Source: Nostoc sp. FACHB-110 (lineage in GTDB: Bacteria; Cyanobacteriota; Cyanobacteriia; Cyanobacteriales; Nostocaceae). Taken from it: a stretch of DNA of 64,000 nucleotides. The DNA lies in NCBI RefSeq assembly GCF_014697425.1, contig NZ_JACJRU010000006.1:1-64000 (forward strand). Direction: 5' to 3'. Shown in pieces: positions 1-8,654 of this stretch. Position 1 is the stretch's first letter, and each line of letters opens with the position of its first letter. The notes below the pieces were generated by a model. The model made no database searches and was not told the DNA's origin. It worked only from the letters and a program-made list of their open reading frames with translations. Position numbers and translations under genes: made by a program.

Positions 1-44
1 TCCTCTTCACTCTCGGCGATCGCAATTTTAAATGGACGGCTCAT
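1..44 (-). CDS. 5' end of an unidentified gene (partial)
   Basis: An ATG read on the minus strand opens a frame that runs off the left edge after 14 codons (MSRPFKIAIAESEE). A HIP1 octamer lies within it. The sequence resembles the N-terminus of some alpha/beta hydrolases, but 14 residues are too few to assign a family. No convincing Shine-Dalgarno sequence is seen. Called only because the codons look protein-like and ndhH upstream reads in the same direction. Confidence 0.3.
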   Translation of the reverse strand, partial: MSRPFKIAIAESEE

Positions 45-193
45 GGTTGGGTTAACTTACCAAGTTTGCTTTTCTCCATTATATGCAGCTTCATTTTTAA
101 TTGGTATCAAGCAGCACTTGAGAAACCAAATAGAATTGCTATAGCAGTAGAAATTACTAAATTAATGGGTGGACATTGCCCACCCATTGAAAC

Positions 194-1378
194 TTACCTG
201 TCTACAGATCCCATGATTACGTCAATACTGCCGAGAATCACCACAATATCCGCGACTTTCATACCTCGCAATAGATGAGGTAGAATTTGCAGGTTGTTGA
301 AATCTGCTGGGCGAATTTTCCACCGCCAAGGGAAGACATTATCATCACCAACCAGATAAATTCCCAGTTCACCTTTACCACTTTCTACACGGGCGTAAAC
401 TTCGCCTTTGGGCATTTTGAAAGTGGGGGCAACCTTTTTACCAATAAACTGGTAATCAAAAGCATCCCACTCAGATTTTTTACCAGCTGCGAGGCGTTTA
501 GCTTCTAAGTTCTCGTAGGGGCCGCCAGGTAGACCTTTGATGGCTTGCTTGATAATCTTCACAGACTCGCGCATTTCCCGCATCCGTACCATGTAACGGG
601 CTAAACAATCACCGGCAGTTTCCCACTGAACATCCCAGTCAAAATCGTCATAGCACTCGTAATGGTCAACTTTGCGTAAATCCCACTTTACGCCAGAAGC
701 CCGTAACATTGGGCCAGACAATCCCCAGTTAATTGCTTCTTCGCGGGTAATTGTACCAATTCCTTCAACACGACGGCGGAAGATGGGGTTATTGGTGACT
801 AGTTTTTCGTATTCGTCAACTACTGGTAAGAAGTAGTCGCAGAATTCTAGACACTTATCTACCCAACCATAGGGTAAATCAGCCGCCACACCACCAACGC
901 GGAAATAGTTGTTATTTACCATCCGATAGCCTGTAGCTGCTTCCCACAAATCGTAAATCATCTCCCGTTCTCGGAATTGGTAGAAGAACGGAGTTTGTGC
1001 GCCCACGTCAGCCAGGAATGGGCCAAACCACAGCAAGTGGTTGGCGATGCGATTTAATTCCAGCATGATGACGCGGATGTAGCTAGCGCGTTTAGGAACA
1101 GCAATACCAGCCAACTTTTCTGGGGCGTTAACAGTCACCGCTTCGTTAAACATTCCGGCTGCGTAGTCCCACCGACTAACGTAGGGGACATACATCACAG
1201 TCGTGCGGTTCTCGGCAATTTTTTCCATTCCTCGGTGCAGGTAGCCGATAACCGGTTCACAATCAATGACATCTTCGCCATCCAAAGTGACAATTAGCCG
1301 CAGAACCCCGTGCATTGAGGGGTGGTGAGGCCCCATGTTCAACACCATTGGTTCAGTGCGGGTTTCTAATCTGGCCAT
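194..1378 (-). CDS. ndhH: NAD(P)H-quinone oxidoreductase subunit H (NDH-1)
   Basis: NdhH is the 49-kDa/NuoD-type subunit of thylakoid NDH-1. It lines the plastoquinone site and serves respiration, cyclic electron flow and CO2 uptake. The protein is a full-length family member of 394 residues. Near the N-terminus it has [10 protein letters not shown] (about residues 14-23) followed by the [11 protein letters not shown] segment, and it ends in [10 protein letters not shown], all typical of the family. An upstream in-frame ATG at 1432 would add 18 residues ([10 protein letters not shown]...). I prefer 1378 because [11 protein letters not shown] is the usual cyanobacterial start and gives the standard length. 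The gene is isolated here; other ndh genes are not adjacent. Identification is very secure, the start slightly less so. Confidence 0.97.
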   Translation of the reverse strand: MARLETRTEPMVLNMGPHHPSMHGVLRLIVTLDGEDVIDCEPVIGYLHRGMEKIAENRTTVMYVPYVSRWDYAAGMFNEAVTVNAPEKLAGIAVPKRASYIRVIMLELNRIANHLLWFGPFLADVGAQTPFFYQFREREMIYDLWEAATGYRMVNNNYFRVGGVAADLPYGWVDKCLEFCDYFLPVVDEYEKLVTNNPIFRRRVEGIGTITREEAINWGLSGPMLRASGVKWDLRKVDHYECYDDFDWDVQWETAGDCLARYMVRMREMRESVKIIKQAIKGLPGGPYENLEAKRLAAGKKSEWDAFDYQFIGKKVAPTFKMPKGEVYARVESGKGELGIYLVGDDNVFPWRWKIRPADFNNLQILPHLLRGMKVADIVVILGSIDVIMGSVDR

Positions 1379-2029
1379 AAATTTCCGTGTTCTCCCATGA
1401 TCAAAAATTGAATGGAACCGCGTAGATGCCAACCAGACCGATAAATCGTGTCTGCCAAAATCAAGTTTGTAGGGGCAATATCTTTAGGGTAAACCCTGCA
1501 ATCTATTGCCGATACTGGAGTTTGTTGGAGAAGAGGTGGCAGCAGAAGTTTTACTTGATGTTTATTTTTATTTCACTTCTTCAACTATTATATGGAGCTT
1601 GAGATACCGGAATTTAAGGCATCGGAATTTTTTCAACTCCCACTTTCAACAGTGGAACGCCAGAAATTTGGTGGACTGTCACTTTAAAGTCATGAAAGCT
1701 ACAGCCTAATTCAGAATATACTGTATAAATTGTTACATCTAATCTTGGGTATCCTTAAACATTTTTCTGCAAGCCCTTAATTTTACGGAACCTTTAATAA
1801 ATTTTTCCAAAAATTCAAATTTTTACGTAATCGCTTACTACGTCACTGTACTAACTAATAGACATTTCTCTAACAGCCGGACGAGGCAATTTGTAGATAC
1901 TTATTAATTTTCCTAAAGGAATTAAGAAAAAATAATTAATTTGACATTTACATTTGGCCCCATCCGTATGATATACAAAATGCTTCCTTACTTCTGTTTT
2001 TAGTAAGCGTACATAGAGGTTTAAAAAAT
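1379..2029. other. Intergenic region between divergent ndhH and lipoprotein gene
   Basis: About 650 bases, AT-rich. It must hold the ndhH promoter on the minus strand and the lipoprotein promoter on the plus strand. A 67-codon open frame at 1506-1709 has no recognisable protein features and is not called. No repeats or RNA genes were recognised. Confidence 0.5.
1941..1977 (+). promoter_or_regulatory. Possible promoter of the MxKDx lipoprotein gene
   Basis: A perfect TTGACA at 1941-1946 is followed by TATGAT at 1967-1972, a spacing of 20, longer than the ideal 17 for a SigA-type promoter. The predicted leader would be about 50 bases. It contains a small hairpin (CTTACT 1987-1992 with AGTAAG 2002-2007) before the GAGG ribosome site at 2016-2019. 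Confidence 0.35.
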
Positions 2030-2359
2030 ATGATGAAGTTGAAATTGGTGGGTTTAGCTGCGAGTCTGGCTTTGATGGGAAGTTTAGCTGCTTGTTCAAA
2101 TCCTTCTGACACCAGTAATCAAGTTGCTCCTAATGCGCCATCAGCTGCACCCGCAGCAAACACCACTCCTGGTGATGCGATGAAAAATGGCGACGCTATG
2201 AAGAAAGATGGTGACGCTATGAAAAATGGCGACGCTATGAAGAAAGATGGTGACGCTATGAAAAATGGCGACGCTATGAAGAAAGATGGTGACGCTATGA
2301 AGAAAGATGGCGACGCTATGAAAAAAACAGAACCAGCAGCAACTAATAAACCTCAATAG
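2030..2359 (+). CDS. MxKDx pentapeptide-repeat lipoprotein
   Basis: This is a 109-residue exported protein of unknown function. Residues 1-22 form a lipoprotein signal ending in the lipobox LAAC, with Cys22 as the lipidated residue. After an Ala/Pro/Asn-rich linker, residues 47-99 are eight tandem units of GDAMK followed by N, KD or K. This matches the family annotated as pentapeptide MXKDX repeat protein. At DNA level the core is a near-perfect 39-base repeat (GDAMKN plus GDAMKKD), so copy number is likely to vary between strains. The repeat is highly charged and Met-rich, which could suit metal or oxidant binding; that is speculation. Start codons ATG-ATG at 2030 and 2033 are both possible; GAGG at 2016-2019 favours the first. 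It is monocistronic and followed by a terminator-like hairpin at 2836. Confidence 0.85.
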   Translation: MMKLKLVGLAASLALMGSLAACSNPSDTSNQVAPNAPSAAPAANTTPGDAMKNGDAMKKDGDAMKNGDAMKKDGDAMKNGDAMKKDGDAMKKDGDAMKKTEPAATNKPQ

Positions 2360-2687
2360 CTTGTTTGAGGATACATTCGATAATGTTGTCTTAAACAAGA
2401 TCAAGCGGTATAAAACAAGTAAAAGCTTCTATTTATTTATAGAAGTAATTGTTTAACGAATAATTGCTCAAAAAAAAGCCTTTGTAACCAACCATTCTAA
2501 AAAAATTTCGAGAATAACATGACTTGTTACTTGTTGGTCTAAGTTATTCTCGAGAATTTGCCCTCCAAAATCAGAGGATTGGATACTTAAATCTCTTTTC
2601 TAGAGACAAGTAGATTAATCACAAGTTGCACATAATATGGCATCTGAGGTTGCTATATTTTTAGGCTGTGTAGTTTTAGGTCTTATA

Positions 2688-2822
2688 CCAATTTAATGTG
2701 AAGTTGCACATATCCTGATCCCCCTAAATCCCCCTGAAAAAGAGGGACGTTGATTCTTGTTCCTCCCTTAAAAAGGGGGGCTAGGAGGGATAGAATTCTA
2801 TGCAGCTTTATAAAAAATTGGT
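2688..2822. repeat. MITE-like element, ACCAATTT termini
   Basis: The left end starts ACCAATTTAATGTGAAGTTG and the right end, read in reverse complement, starts ACCAATTTTTTATAAAGCTG, giving imperfect terminal inverted repeats. Inside are C-rich and G-rich tracts (CCCCCTAAATCCCCC against AAAAAGGGGGG). A related copy in opposite orientation starts at 22596. It has no coding capacity. Confidence 0.7.
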
Positions 2823-2835
2823 CTTAGATAATTAT

Positions 2836-2860
2836 GGGTGCGTTATTGACGCACCCTTTT
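2836..2860 (+). terminator. Hairpin terminator
   Basis: GGGTGCGT (2836-2843) pairs with ACGCACCC (2848-2855) around a 4-base loop and is followed by TTTT. It would end transcription from the lipoprotein gene, and it lies just upstream of the thioredoxin gene. The rest of the 2360-2933 gap holds only the MITE-like element. Confidence 0.65.
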
Positions 2861-2933
2861 CGCCTAGAGTTTTGTTTAATAATTTCCTTCAATACTTAAA
2901 TGGCTTAAGTATTAAATTCTTACTTATTAGTAT

Positions 2934-3551
2934 ATGGATAAAAGTTTAATTAAGCGTCGTAGACTGCTAACCTATCTGGGATTAGGTGCTATAGGCGCAG
3001 GCGGAGTGGCTCTCGCGGCTAATTTGCGCTCACAAAAAATGGTCATTCCCACAACAGTGATTACTCCTAGTATGACTACTACTCCGTCTGAGCAAGCCAC
3101 AACTACGTTACCATCAAACGCAAAAACCTTACCGGAATTTAAAGGTATTTCTCAATGGTTAAATTCCCCTCCTTTAAACACTGCTGATCTCAAGGGTAGT
3201 GTTGTACTACTCCAATTTTGGACTTTTGGTTGTATTAACTGTCAGCGCACCTTACCATACATTACTCGTTGGCATCAAAAATATGTTGATAAAGGACTCA
3301 AAGTAATTGGTGTCCATACTCCAGAGTTTGCTTTTGAAAAGGATATCAATAATGTCAAACAAGCTTTGAAGAAGCATAAAATTAACTATGCTGTGCCGAT
3401 AGATAATGAATTTCAAACTTGGAATGCTTACCAAAACGAATACTGGCCACACTTATTTTTAGCAGACCGTCAAGGTATCATCCGCTATGACCATATAGGT
3501 GAAGGTGCATATACAGAAACCGAACAAATGATTCAGCAGCTTTTAGGGTAA
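2934..3551 (+). CDS. TlpA/DipZ-like thioredoxin-fold protein, membrane-anchored
   Basis: This is a thiol-disulfide oxidoreductase facing the periplasm or thylakoid lumen. The N-terminus (residues 1-30) has KRRRLL followed by a hydrophobic stretch, which is either a signal anchor or a twin-arginine-like signal. The thioredoxin domain covers about residues 65-205. Its redox site is CINC within WTFGCINCQRTLPY (around residues 99-106). The GVHTPEFAFE segment is typical of DipZ-type TlpA domains. The gene lies 14 bases upstream of the ccdA-like gene, so the two reproduce as separate proteins what DipZ carries in one chain. CcdA probably supplies electrons from cytoplasmic thioredoxin. Its client is not shown by sequence. 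Confidence 0.85.
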   Translation: MDKSLIKRRRLLTYLGLGAIGAGGVALAANLRSQKMVIPTTVITPSMTTTPSEQATTTLPSNAKTLPEFKGISQWLNSPPLNTADLKGSVVLLQFWTFGCINCQRTLPYITRWHQKYVDKGLKVIGVHTPEFAFEKDINNVKQALKKHKINYAVPIDNEFQTWNAYQNEYWPHLFLADRQGIIRYDHIGEGAYTETEQMIQQLLG

Positions 3552-3565
3552 TTAAGTACTGAATT

Positions 3566-4258
3566 ATGTCAGAAATTACTTCCCTATCAACAGGATTAGC
3601 CATTGCTGCGGGGGCTTTAACTGTTCTATCTCCTTGCGTTTTACCTGTTTTGCCTGTTTTGGTGGGGCGATCGCTTTCGACTCACCGATGGGGGCCTGTC
3701 GCTTTAGTTACTGGTTTAATCAGTGGATTTGCTACGGCTGGCAGCCTGCTAGGGATTGCTAGTAGTTGGTTAGCTGGACTAGCCAGCACTATCAGATTTT
3801 TGGGGATATTTATCCTGTTGCTGATGGGGTTGTTATCTATTTTTCCTCAATGGAGTTATTGGTTACTGAGTTATTTACGCTTGGGTAGACTCAAAAGCAA
3901 CACAGGGGTAGGCTTAACAGGAGAGTTTTGGTTAGGCACTCAACTTGGTTTATTGTGGACTCCTTGTGCTGGGCCTGTACTGGGCAGTATCTTGATCCTG
4001 GCAGCAGCCAAACATCAGATTTTAGGAGCGTTTGCTTTGTTATTGGCTTTTGGTGTGGGAGCGGCTTTGCCAATGTTGGCGATCGCTTATGCTGGGCGTT
4101 ATGTTAGCAAATCTTTAGTAGGCTTACGTTCTCGCAGTGAAATTTTACAACGCATTGGTGGTGTTTTAGTTGCCGTTGCCGCGATCGCCATTCTTTTAGG
4201 TTGGGATGTGCAGATTCAGCTGTGGTTGGCTCCTGTTTTCCCAAAGTTGCCTCTGTGA
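3566..4258 (+). CDS. ccdA: CcdA-family transmembrane thiol electron transporter
   Basis: This 230-residue, about six-helix membrane protein carries reducing equivalents across the membrane to periplasmic or lumenal thioredoxin-like proteins. The two conserved redox cysteines are in LSPCVLPVLPVL (about residue 24) and LLWTPCAGPVLGS (about residue 136), each beside prolines as in the DsbD beta/CcdA domain. It is co-transcribed with the thioredoxin-like gene 14 bases upstream. Cyanobacterial CcdA also serves c-type cytochrome maturation. Whether this copy does that, or is a paralogue dedicated to its partner, cannot be decided from the window. No Ccs genes are adjacent. Confidence 0.9.
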   Translation: MSEITSLSTGLAIAAGALTVLSPCVLPVLPVLVGRSLSTHRWGPVALVTGLISGFATAGSLLGIASSWLAGLASTIRFLGIFILLLMGLLSIFPQWSYWLLSYLRLGRLKSNTGVGLTGEFWLGTQLGLLWTPCAGPVLGSILILAAAKHQILGAFALLLAFGVGAALPMLAIAYAGRYVSKSLVGLRSRSEILQRIGGVLVAVAAIAILLGWDVQIQLWLAPVFPKLPL

Positions 4259-4487
4259 ATTTTCTGGCAACTAATTATAAATTATTGCTAAAATATCCCG
4301 TAATTTTCCCCAGTATCTGTGTAGTTTACTGTCACTTTATGCTATGTTGCGATCGCAGTAAGTAATTACCCTGGGACTAAATGTGGAGTAATTCATAGTC
4401 CACATCTTGACTCTGCGAACAAAACTTTTGGTAGGCAACAACAGCAAAAAATCTACACAAATAGTTTAATTGGAGGCTTTTGAAGCC

Positions 4488-4973
4488 ATGCAAGGAAAAT
4501 TGCTAGTTTTGGGTTTGACTGCTTTAGCAATTGTTGGTTGCACTCAACCAGTAGCTACACAGCAACAGCCGACCGAAAATCCTATCAGCCAAGATGTTCA
4601 GAGTGTACAAACCACTGAGACAGCAACTGAGTCAGTGACAGTGATTAAATCTGGTAGTTTTGTTAAAGGAGAACACACAACTAAAGGTAATGTGCGCATT
4701 ATTACCAAAAACAGCAAAAATTTTTTGGAATTGGATCAAGACTTTAACACCAGTAATGGCCCCGACGTATTAGTGATTCTCTACCGCAAAGTTAAACCGC
4801 CAATCTACGGCATTACAGAAAAAGAATACGTCAGTTTAGGGCATTTAAAAAAAACATCTGGTAGCCAAAGTTATGAAATTTCCCACAAAATCAAAATTGC
4901 AGACTTCCCGACAGTAGCTGTTTGGTGTCGGCAATTTAATGCAACTTTTGGGTATGCAGCTTTAACCCAATAG
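4488..4973 (+). CDS. DM13-domain lipoprotein
   Basis: This is an exported lipoprotein of 161 residues. The signal peptide ends in the lipobox IVGC, at about residue 18 from this start. Residues about 58-160 match the DM13 domain: the SGSFVKGEHTTKGNVRI strand, then NGPDVLVILY, and a conserved WCRQF near the C-terminus. DM13 domains have been proposed to have a redox or heme-associated role with a catalytic Cys, and here that is the Cys in AVWCRQF. An in-frame TTG at 4470 would add six residues. ATG 4488, with GGAGG at 4472-4476, places the signal peptide correctly. It sits between two redox gene pairs and so may share their envelope role; that is inference. Confidence 0.8.
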   Translation: MQGKLLVLGLTALAIVGCTQPVATQQQPTENPISQDVQSVQTTETATESVTVIKSGSFVKGEHTTKGNVRIITKNSKNFLELDQDFNTSNGPDVLVILYRKVKPPIYGITEKEYVSLGHLKKTSGSQSYEISHKIKIADFPTVAVWCRQFNATFGYAALTQ

Positions 4974-5452
4974 TTTTAAAGTTGCTTGCTAAAATTTAAT
5001 TGCTCTATAGCAGTCCTAGCTCCATAATTAGTTGCTTAATCACAGAGGATTGCTATATAAACCTCTTAAATAAGTTAAAACAAATTTATTCCCAATTTTA
5101 TAGAGATTAACATAACTTTAGCAATTAAATATAGGCGATATATATATTTAAAAACTAGTTACTAAGTAGGTCGTCGTGAATATTTATCATCAGGATAAGG
5201 CAGGAGGCAGGAGGCAGGAGTAAACAGGCTTTTAGCTTAGTTAATCTTTCGTAACATAGTTAGTTTTTTTCCCACCGACTTACTTACATCCCAACAAAAT
5301 CAAATTTATCAAAACTGCATAAAGTGGAGAAATAAACCTGATATAAATATTAAGTAGATAAAAAATCATCCAAATGTAAATTTTTGTAGTTTTAAAACAT
5401 TTATGCTCCTAATTAACAGGAGTTTAAGAATTTAGAAATCAGGGATTTATTT
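4974..5452. other. Intergenic region with a GGCAGGA triplet repeat
   Basis: AT-rich spacer of about 480 bases. The only structure seen is three tandem GGCAGGA heptamers at 5199-5219, a short STRR of the type found in heterocystous cyanobacteria. The same heptamer class recurs in reverse complement at 29500-29534. A promoter for the cytochrome gene is expected but no clear match was found. Confidence 0.5.
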
Positions 5453-6061
5453 ATGACTTCTTCTAAATCTAGTAAACGCAGTAAGGGTTCCCCAGGTCCG
5501 AAACAAGAATTGCCAGCTAAAATATTTCATGCTGTCAATATCATCAGTTTATTATTGATGATATTTAGTGGCTTGCAAATTTATAATGCGAATCCTGTAT
5601 TTGGTGGACGTGGCGGTTGGCACTTTCCTAGCATCTTCTTATTAGGGGGATGGTTAGCAGGTGGACGTAGCTGGCATTTTGCAGCTATGTGGGTTTTTTC
5701 ATTAAATTTATTAGCTTATGGCACATATATATTACTAACTCGAAGATGGCAAAAGCGGTTTATCTCCCAAAGCGACATTCAAGTTTTACAAAAAGGACAA
5801 AATCTGAAACGGAAAAACTATGCTTGGCATAGGTTAATTTATACAGCAATTGTGCCGATTTTAGTGCTAGCGATCGCTAGCGGATTAGCTATGTATAAAC
5901 CTGCACAACTGTACTGGTTATCTGGTTTATTTGGCAGTTGGCAAACCTTAAGAACAGTGCATTTTATTACTGTACCGATAGTTGTATTATTTGCGATCGC
6001 GCATTTTCTACTATCTCAAAAAGTCGGTGGCTATCGCTTGATTAAATCAATGTTTACTTAG
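5453..6061 (+). CDS. b-type cytochrome, cytochrome b561/MsrQ-like membrane subunit
   Basis: This 202-residue four-helix membrane protein probably passes electrons from the quinone pool to the molybdoenzyme encoded 7 bases downstream. Candidate heme-ligand histidines lie in helix 1 (KIFHAVNIISLL), the second helix (RSWHFAAMW), the third (YAWHRLIYT) and helix 4 (AIAHFLLS, with RTVHF nearby), the arrangement of di-heme b561 and hydrogenase-type cytochromes b. The N-terminal 25 residues are basic and Ser/Lys-rich, therefore cytoplasmic. Short spacing to the downstream gene indicates an operon. It is not close enough to YedZ by eye to use msrQ as its name. Confidence 0.8.
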   Translation: MTSSKSSKRSKGSPGPKQELPAKIFHAVNIISLLLMIFSGLQIYNANPVFGGRGGWHFPSIFLLGGWLAGGRSWHFAAMWVFSLNLLAYGTYILLTRRWQKRFISQSDIQVLQKGQNLKRKNYAWHRLIYTAIVPILVLAIASGLAMYKPAQLYWLSGLFGSWQTLRTVHFITVPIVVLFAIAHFLLSQKVGGYRLIKSMFT

Positions 6062-6068
6062 AGGTAGT

Positions 6069-6791
6069 ATGGAAGAATTTGCAACACCCCGCCAACAAAT
6101 TAGCCGGCGCAGACTATTGCAACTATCGGGAATGTCTAGCCTAGGTTTGCTATTAACCAGTTGTGGTACTAGCTTATTTTCTGAAACAGTCGGTACTATT
6201 ACTGAGCCACTCAACCTCAAAGTCGGCGAATTATTACTCAAACCGCAAACACCCATACCAGAATTTCCTCTCAGTGCCATTCAACCAAAAGCACTGTTAG
6301 TAAACACCTATGACCTAACTCCTGAAATCGATCCTGTAGCTTTTCGCCTCACAATAGACGGTGAAGTTAATCAGCCAATACAGCTGAGTATGACAGACAT
6401 CTACAAATTACCCCTAACTTCAATGGTAATTCGTCATGTGTGTGTTGAAGGCTGGGCGGCGATAGTTCAGTGGGGAGGTGTCCGCTTACGAGATTTGCTG
6501 AATCTAGCACAACCAAAATCTCAAGCACGCTACGCCTACTTTCAGTCTGCGGATAATTACTACGAAAGCTGGGATATAGCCTCTGTCCTGCATCCTCAAA
6601 CCCTGCTAGCTTATCAAAAAAATGGTCAACCCTTGTCAGTCGATAACGGTGCGCCATTGCGACTGGCTTCTCCAATCAAGCTCGGATATAAACAATCTAA
6701 ATGGGTAACTCGCATCACATTAGCTAGTAATCTCAATAGTAGAAAAGGTTATTGGGTTGACCAAGGGTATGAGTGGTTTGCTGGACTTTAA
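6069..6791 (+). CDS. SUOX-fold molybdopterin oxidoreductase, exported (MsrP-like)
   Basis: This 240-residue molybdopterin enzyme has the sulfite-oxidase fold. Residues 1-30 form a twin-arginine signal (SRRRLLQ then a hydrophobic run) ending LLTSC, so it is exported folded and may be lipid-anchored. The molybdenum-ligand Cys is in RHVCVEGWAAIVQWGG (about residues 120-135), the family signature. Later motifs such as YYESWDI and DNGAPLRL also match. Its partner is the upstream cytochrome, so the pair resembles MsrPQ/YedYZ, which repairs oxidised methionine in envelope proteins, although the true substrate is unproven. It lacks the dimerisation domain of plant and animal sulfite oxidases. Confidence 0.87.
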   Translation: MEEFATPRQQISRRRLLQLSGMSSLGLLLTSCGTSLFSETVGTITEPLNLKVGELLLKPQTPIPEFPLSAIQPKALLVNTYDLTPEIDPVAFRLTIDGEVNQPIQLSMTDIYKLPLTSMVIRHVCVEGWAAIVQWGGVRLRDLLNLAQPKSQARYAYFQSADNYYESWDIASVLHPQTLLAYQKNGQPLSVDNGAPLRLASPIKLGYKQSKWVTRITLASNLNSRKGYWVDQGYEWFAGL

Positions 6792-6834
6792 TTAAACAAT
6801 TCCTGAGAATTCCTGAATAGCAGGAGCATACTAA

Positions 6835-7650
6835 ATGATTGGCGCGATAACACAAAAGTTTTGGCTATTCATCTTGACAACAACTTTTGGGTTCACTTTT
6901 CTATTGCCTGATAAAATAGCATTAGCACAAGTAACAAATGAACCTCCACCAGAGACTATAGGTAGGCCAAATAGAACTATCCAATCTGGCACAAGACTGA
7001 GATTTATTCTGCCGCAAATACCAAATATTGAAGCACCGCTTGGAAGGTTGAGAGGAGGAGCTTCTCGCGGGCTTAGTTGTGTACCAAAAAATCAGCCTTT
7101 AAAAGCTTTACTGCCCAAATCAAATATTGGCTTAACTACCCTAGACAACCCAACCTTATATTTATTTATTCCTCAAACTCCTGCTTCAGAAATAGAGCTA
7201 ATTATTCAAGATGAAAATGCACAAATTGTTTACCAGCAGAGCTATAAACCAAGTACTCAAGCAGGAATAGTCGGCTTATCTTTGCCGCCGAATACTATAA
7301 GTGTAGGTAAAAAATATCAATGGACATTAGCAATTATTTGTGATTCTCAAGACCGTTCTTTAGACAGCATTATTGAAGGAAAGACGCAACGGGTTGCAAA
7401 TCCTGGGTTGATGAAAAAGCTAGAGCAAGCAACCTTGCATGAGCGTTTACATCTCTATGCTGAAGCAGGAATTTGGTATGATGTGCTGGATACATTAGTA
7501 AAATTACGATATGCCAATCCCAATGATTTACAGCTGAAAATTGATTGGCAAGATTTATTAACAGCCCCAGGAGTAGAGTTAGATCAACAATTGGTACAGA
7601 AACCTTTAATTCCTCAACAACAAACTCCCCAACCGCTCAAAGGTAACTAA
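6835..7650 (+). CDS. DUF928 protein, exported (paralogue 1)
   Basis: This 271-residue exported protein belongs to DUF928, a mostly cyanobacterial family of unknown function. A signal peptide occupies about residues 1-31 (ending ALAQ). The DUF928 core, about residues 80-245, contains CVPKNQPLKALLP, GLTTLDNPTLYLFIPQT, IIQDENAQIVYQ and the IICDSQDRSLDS motif. Two cysteines, one at each end of the core's first half, are shared by all four paralogues here and could form a disulfide. The C-terminal part (HERLHLYAEAGIWYDVLDTLVKLR) looks helical and TPR-like. It is first of three consecutive DUF928 genes with gaps of 65 and 24 bases, suggesting an operon. Confidence 0.88.
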   Translation: MIGAITQKFWLFILTTTFGFTFLLPDKIALAQVTNEPPPETIGRPNRTIQSGTRLRFILPQIPNIEAPLGRLRGGASRGLSCVPKNQPLKALLPKSNIGLTTLDNPTLYLFIPQTPASEIELIIQDENAQIVYQQSYKPSTQAGIVGLSLPPNTISVGKKYQWTLAIICDSQDRSLDSIIEGKTQRVANPGLMKKLEQATLHERLHLYAEAGIWYDVLDTLVKLRYANPNDLQLKIDWQDLLTAPGVELDQQLVQKPLIPQQQTPQPLKGN

Positions 7651-7715
7651 CTGGACTCAGCAATTTATGAGACGAGCAAATTCATGACAATGCCTAAATA
7701 ATAGGAGTCCAGGAA

Positions 7716-8630
7716 ATGTTTTCCTTAAAGTCACAAACAATTAGCTTCACAGTTATCGCCACTATTGGATTAACTAGCATATTATCAATTACCACAGCCG
7801 TAGCAAAACAAGAAATCATATTTATCCCACCAACTCTGAATGGCCCTCAAAGATTAATACCCGCAGGAACACGGGTGTATGAACCACCGTCAGGACTTTT
7901 TGGCGGAAATTCGGAATTACGCCCTGTACCAGCACTACCTTCACCAGTCTCGCCAGTCAGACCAGCCGATGAAGTGCAGAATGATACGAGAGTTGTGATT
8001 CCAAAAACAATTCCTACCGCAGATCAATGTTTACAAGGTCAACTTCCCTTAACTGCTTTAATTCCTGAATCTCAATTAGGATTAACTACTGTGGCAGATC
8101 CCACATTATTGTTTTATCTTCCCCAAACTTCTGCACCAGAATTAGAATTAACTGTTCAAAATGCCAATGAACAAGAGGTTTACAAACAAAAATACAAACC
8201 TAGCAATAAATCTGGAATAATTAGTTTACGTCTACCTGTTAATACTTTAGCAGTCAATCAACAATATAAATGGAAATTTTCAGTCATTTGTAATCCTGCC
8301 AATCAGTCTCAAAATAAATTTGTTGCAGGTGTTATCCAACGCATATTACCAAACCCAGAACTTGCTAGAAAATTACCAAAAGTAACTAAACAAGAGCGTG
8401 TAGCCTTGTATGCCGCAGCAGGTCTTTGGCACGATACTATCGCTACCTTAGCCCAAATACGTTATTTAACACCGAATAATCCAGAAATTGTATCGGCTTG
8501 GACAGGACTGATTACGGGTCAAGGTGTGGGCTTAAATCCACAAATAGCACAACAGCCATTAATTCCTCCACTAGAAATAATTAATCCTGACTCTAGAAAT
8601 ATTCAAAATAAAAAAAGCCTCAAGTTTTAA
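7716..8630 (+). CDS. DUF928 protein, exported (paralogue 2)
   Basis: This is a 304-residue relative of the preceding gene with a signal peptide at residues 1-30. A longer Pro-rich linker (about residues 45-100, with PALPSPVSPVRPADE) precedes the DUF928 core. The core keeps LTALIPESQLGLTTVADPT, the FYLPQTSAPELELTVQ strand and VICNPANQS. Compared with its neighbours the DRS motif is changed to NQS, so this copy is the more diverged. The helical tail (ERVALYAAAGLWHDTIATLAQIR) is preserved. The Pro-rich linker suggests a cell-wall-spanning spacer; that is inference. Confidence 0.87.
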   Translation: MFSLKSQTISFTVIATIGLTSILSITTAVAKQEIIFIPPTLNGPQRLIPAGTRVYEPPSGLFGGNSELRPVPALPSPVSPVRPADEVQNDTRVVIPKTIPTADQCLQGQLPLTALIPESQLGLTTVADPTLLFYLPQTSAPELELTVQNANEQEVYKQKYKPSNKSGIISLRLPVNTLAVNQQYKWKFSVICNPANQSQNKFVAGVIQRILPNPELARKLPKVTKQERVALYAAAGLWHDTIATLAQIRYLTPNNPEIVSAWTGLITGQGVGLNPQIAQQPLIPPLEIINPDSRNIQNKKSLKF

Positions 8631-8654
8631 TCATCGAACCAGGAGTAAGTTAGG

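Noticed and set aside
1506..1709. 67-codon open frame upstream of the lipoprotein gene
   Set aside because: Composition is unlike protein, with no ribosome site, domain or signal; it lies in an AT-rich promoter region.
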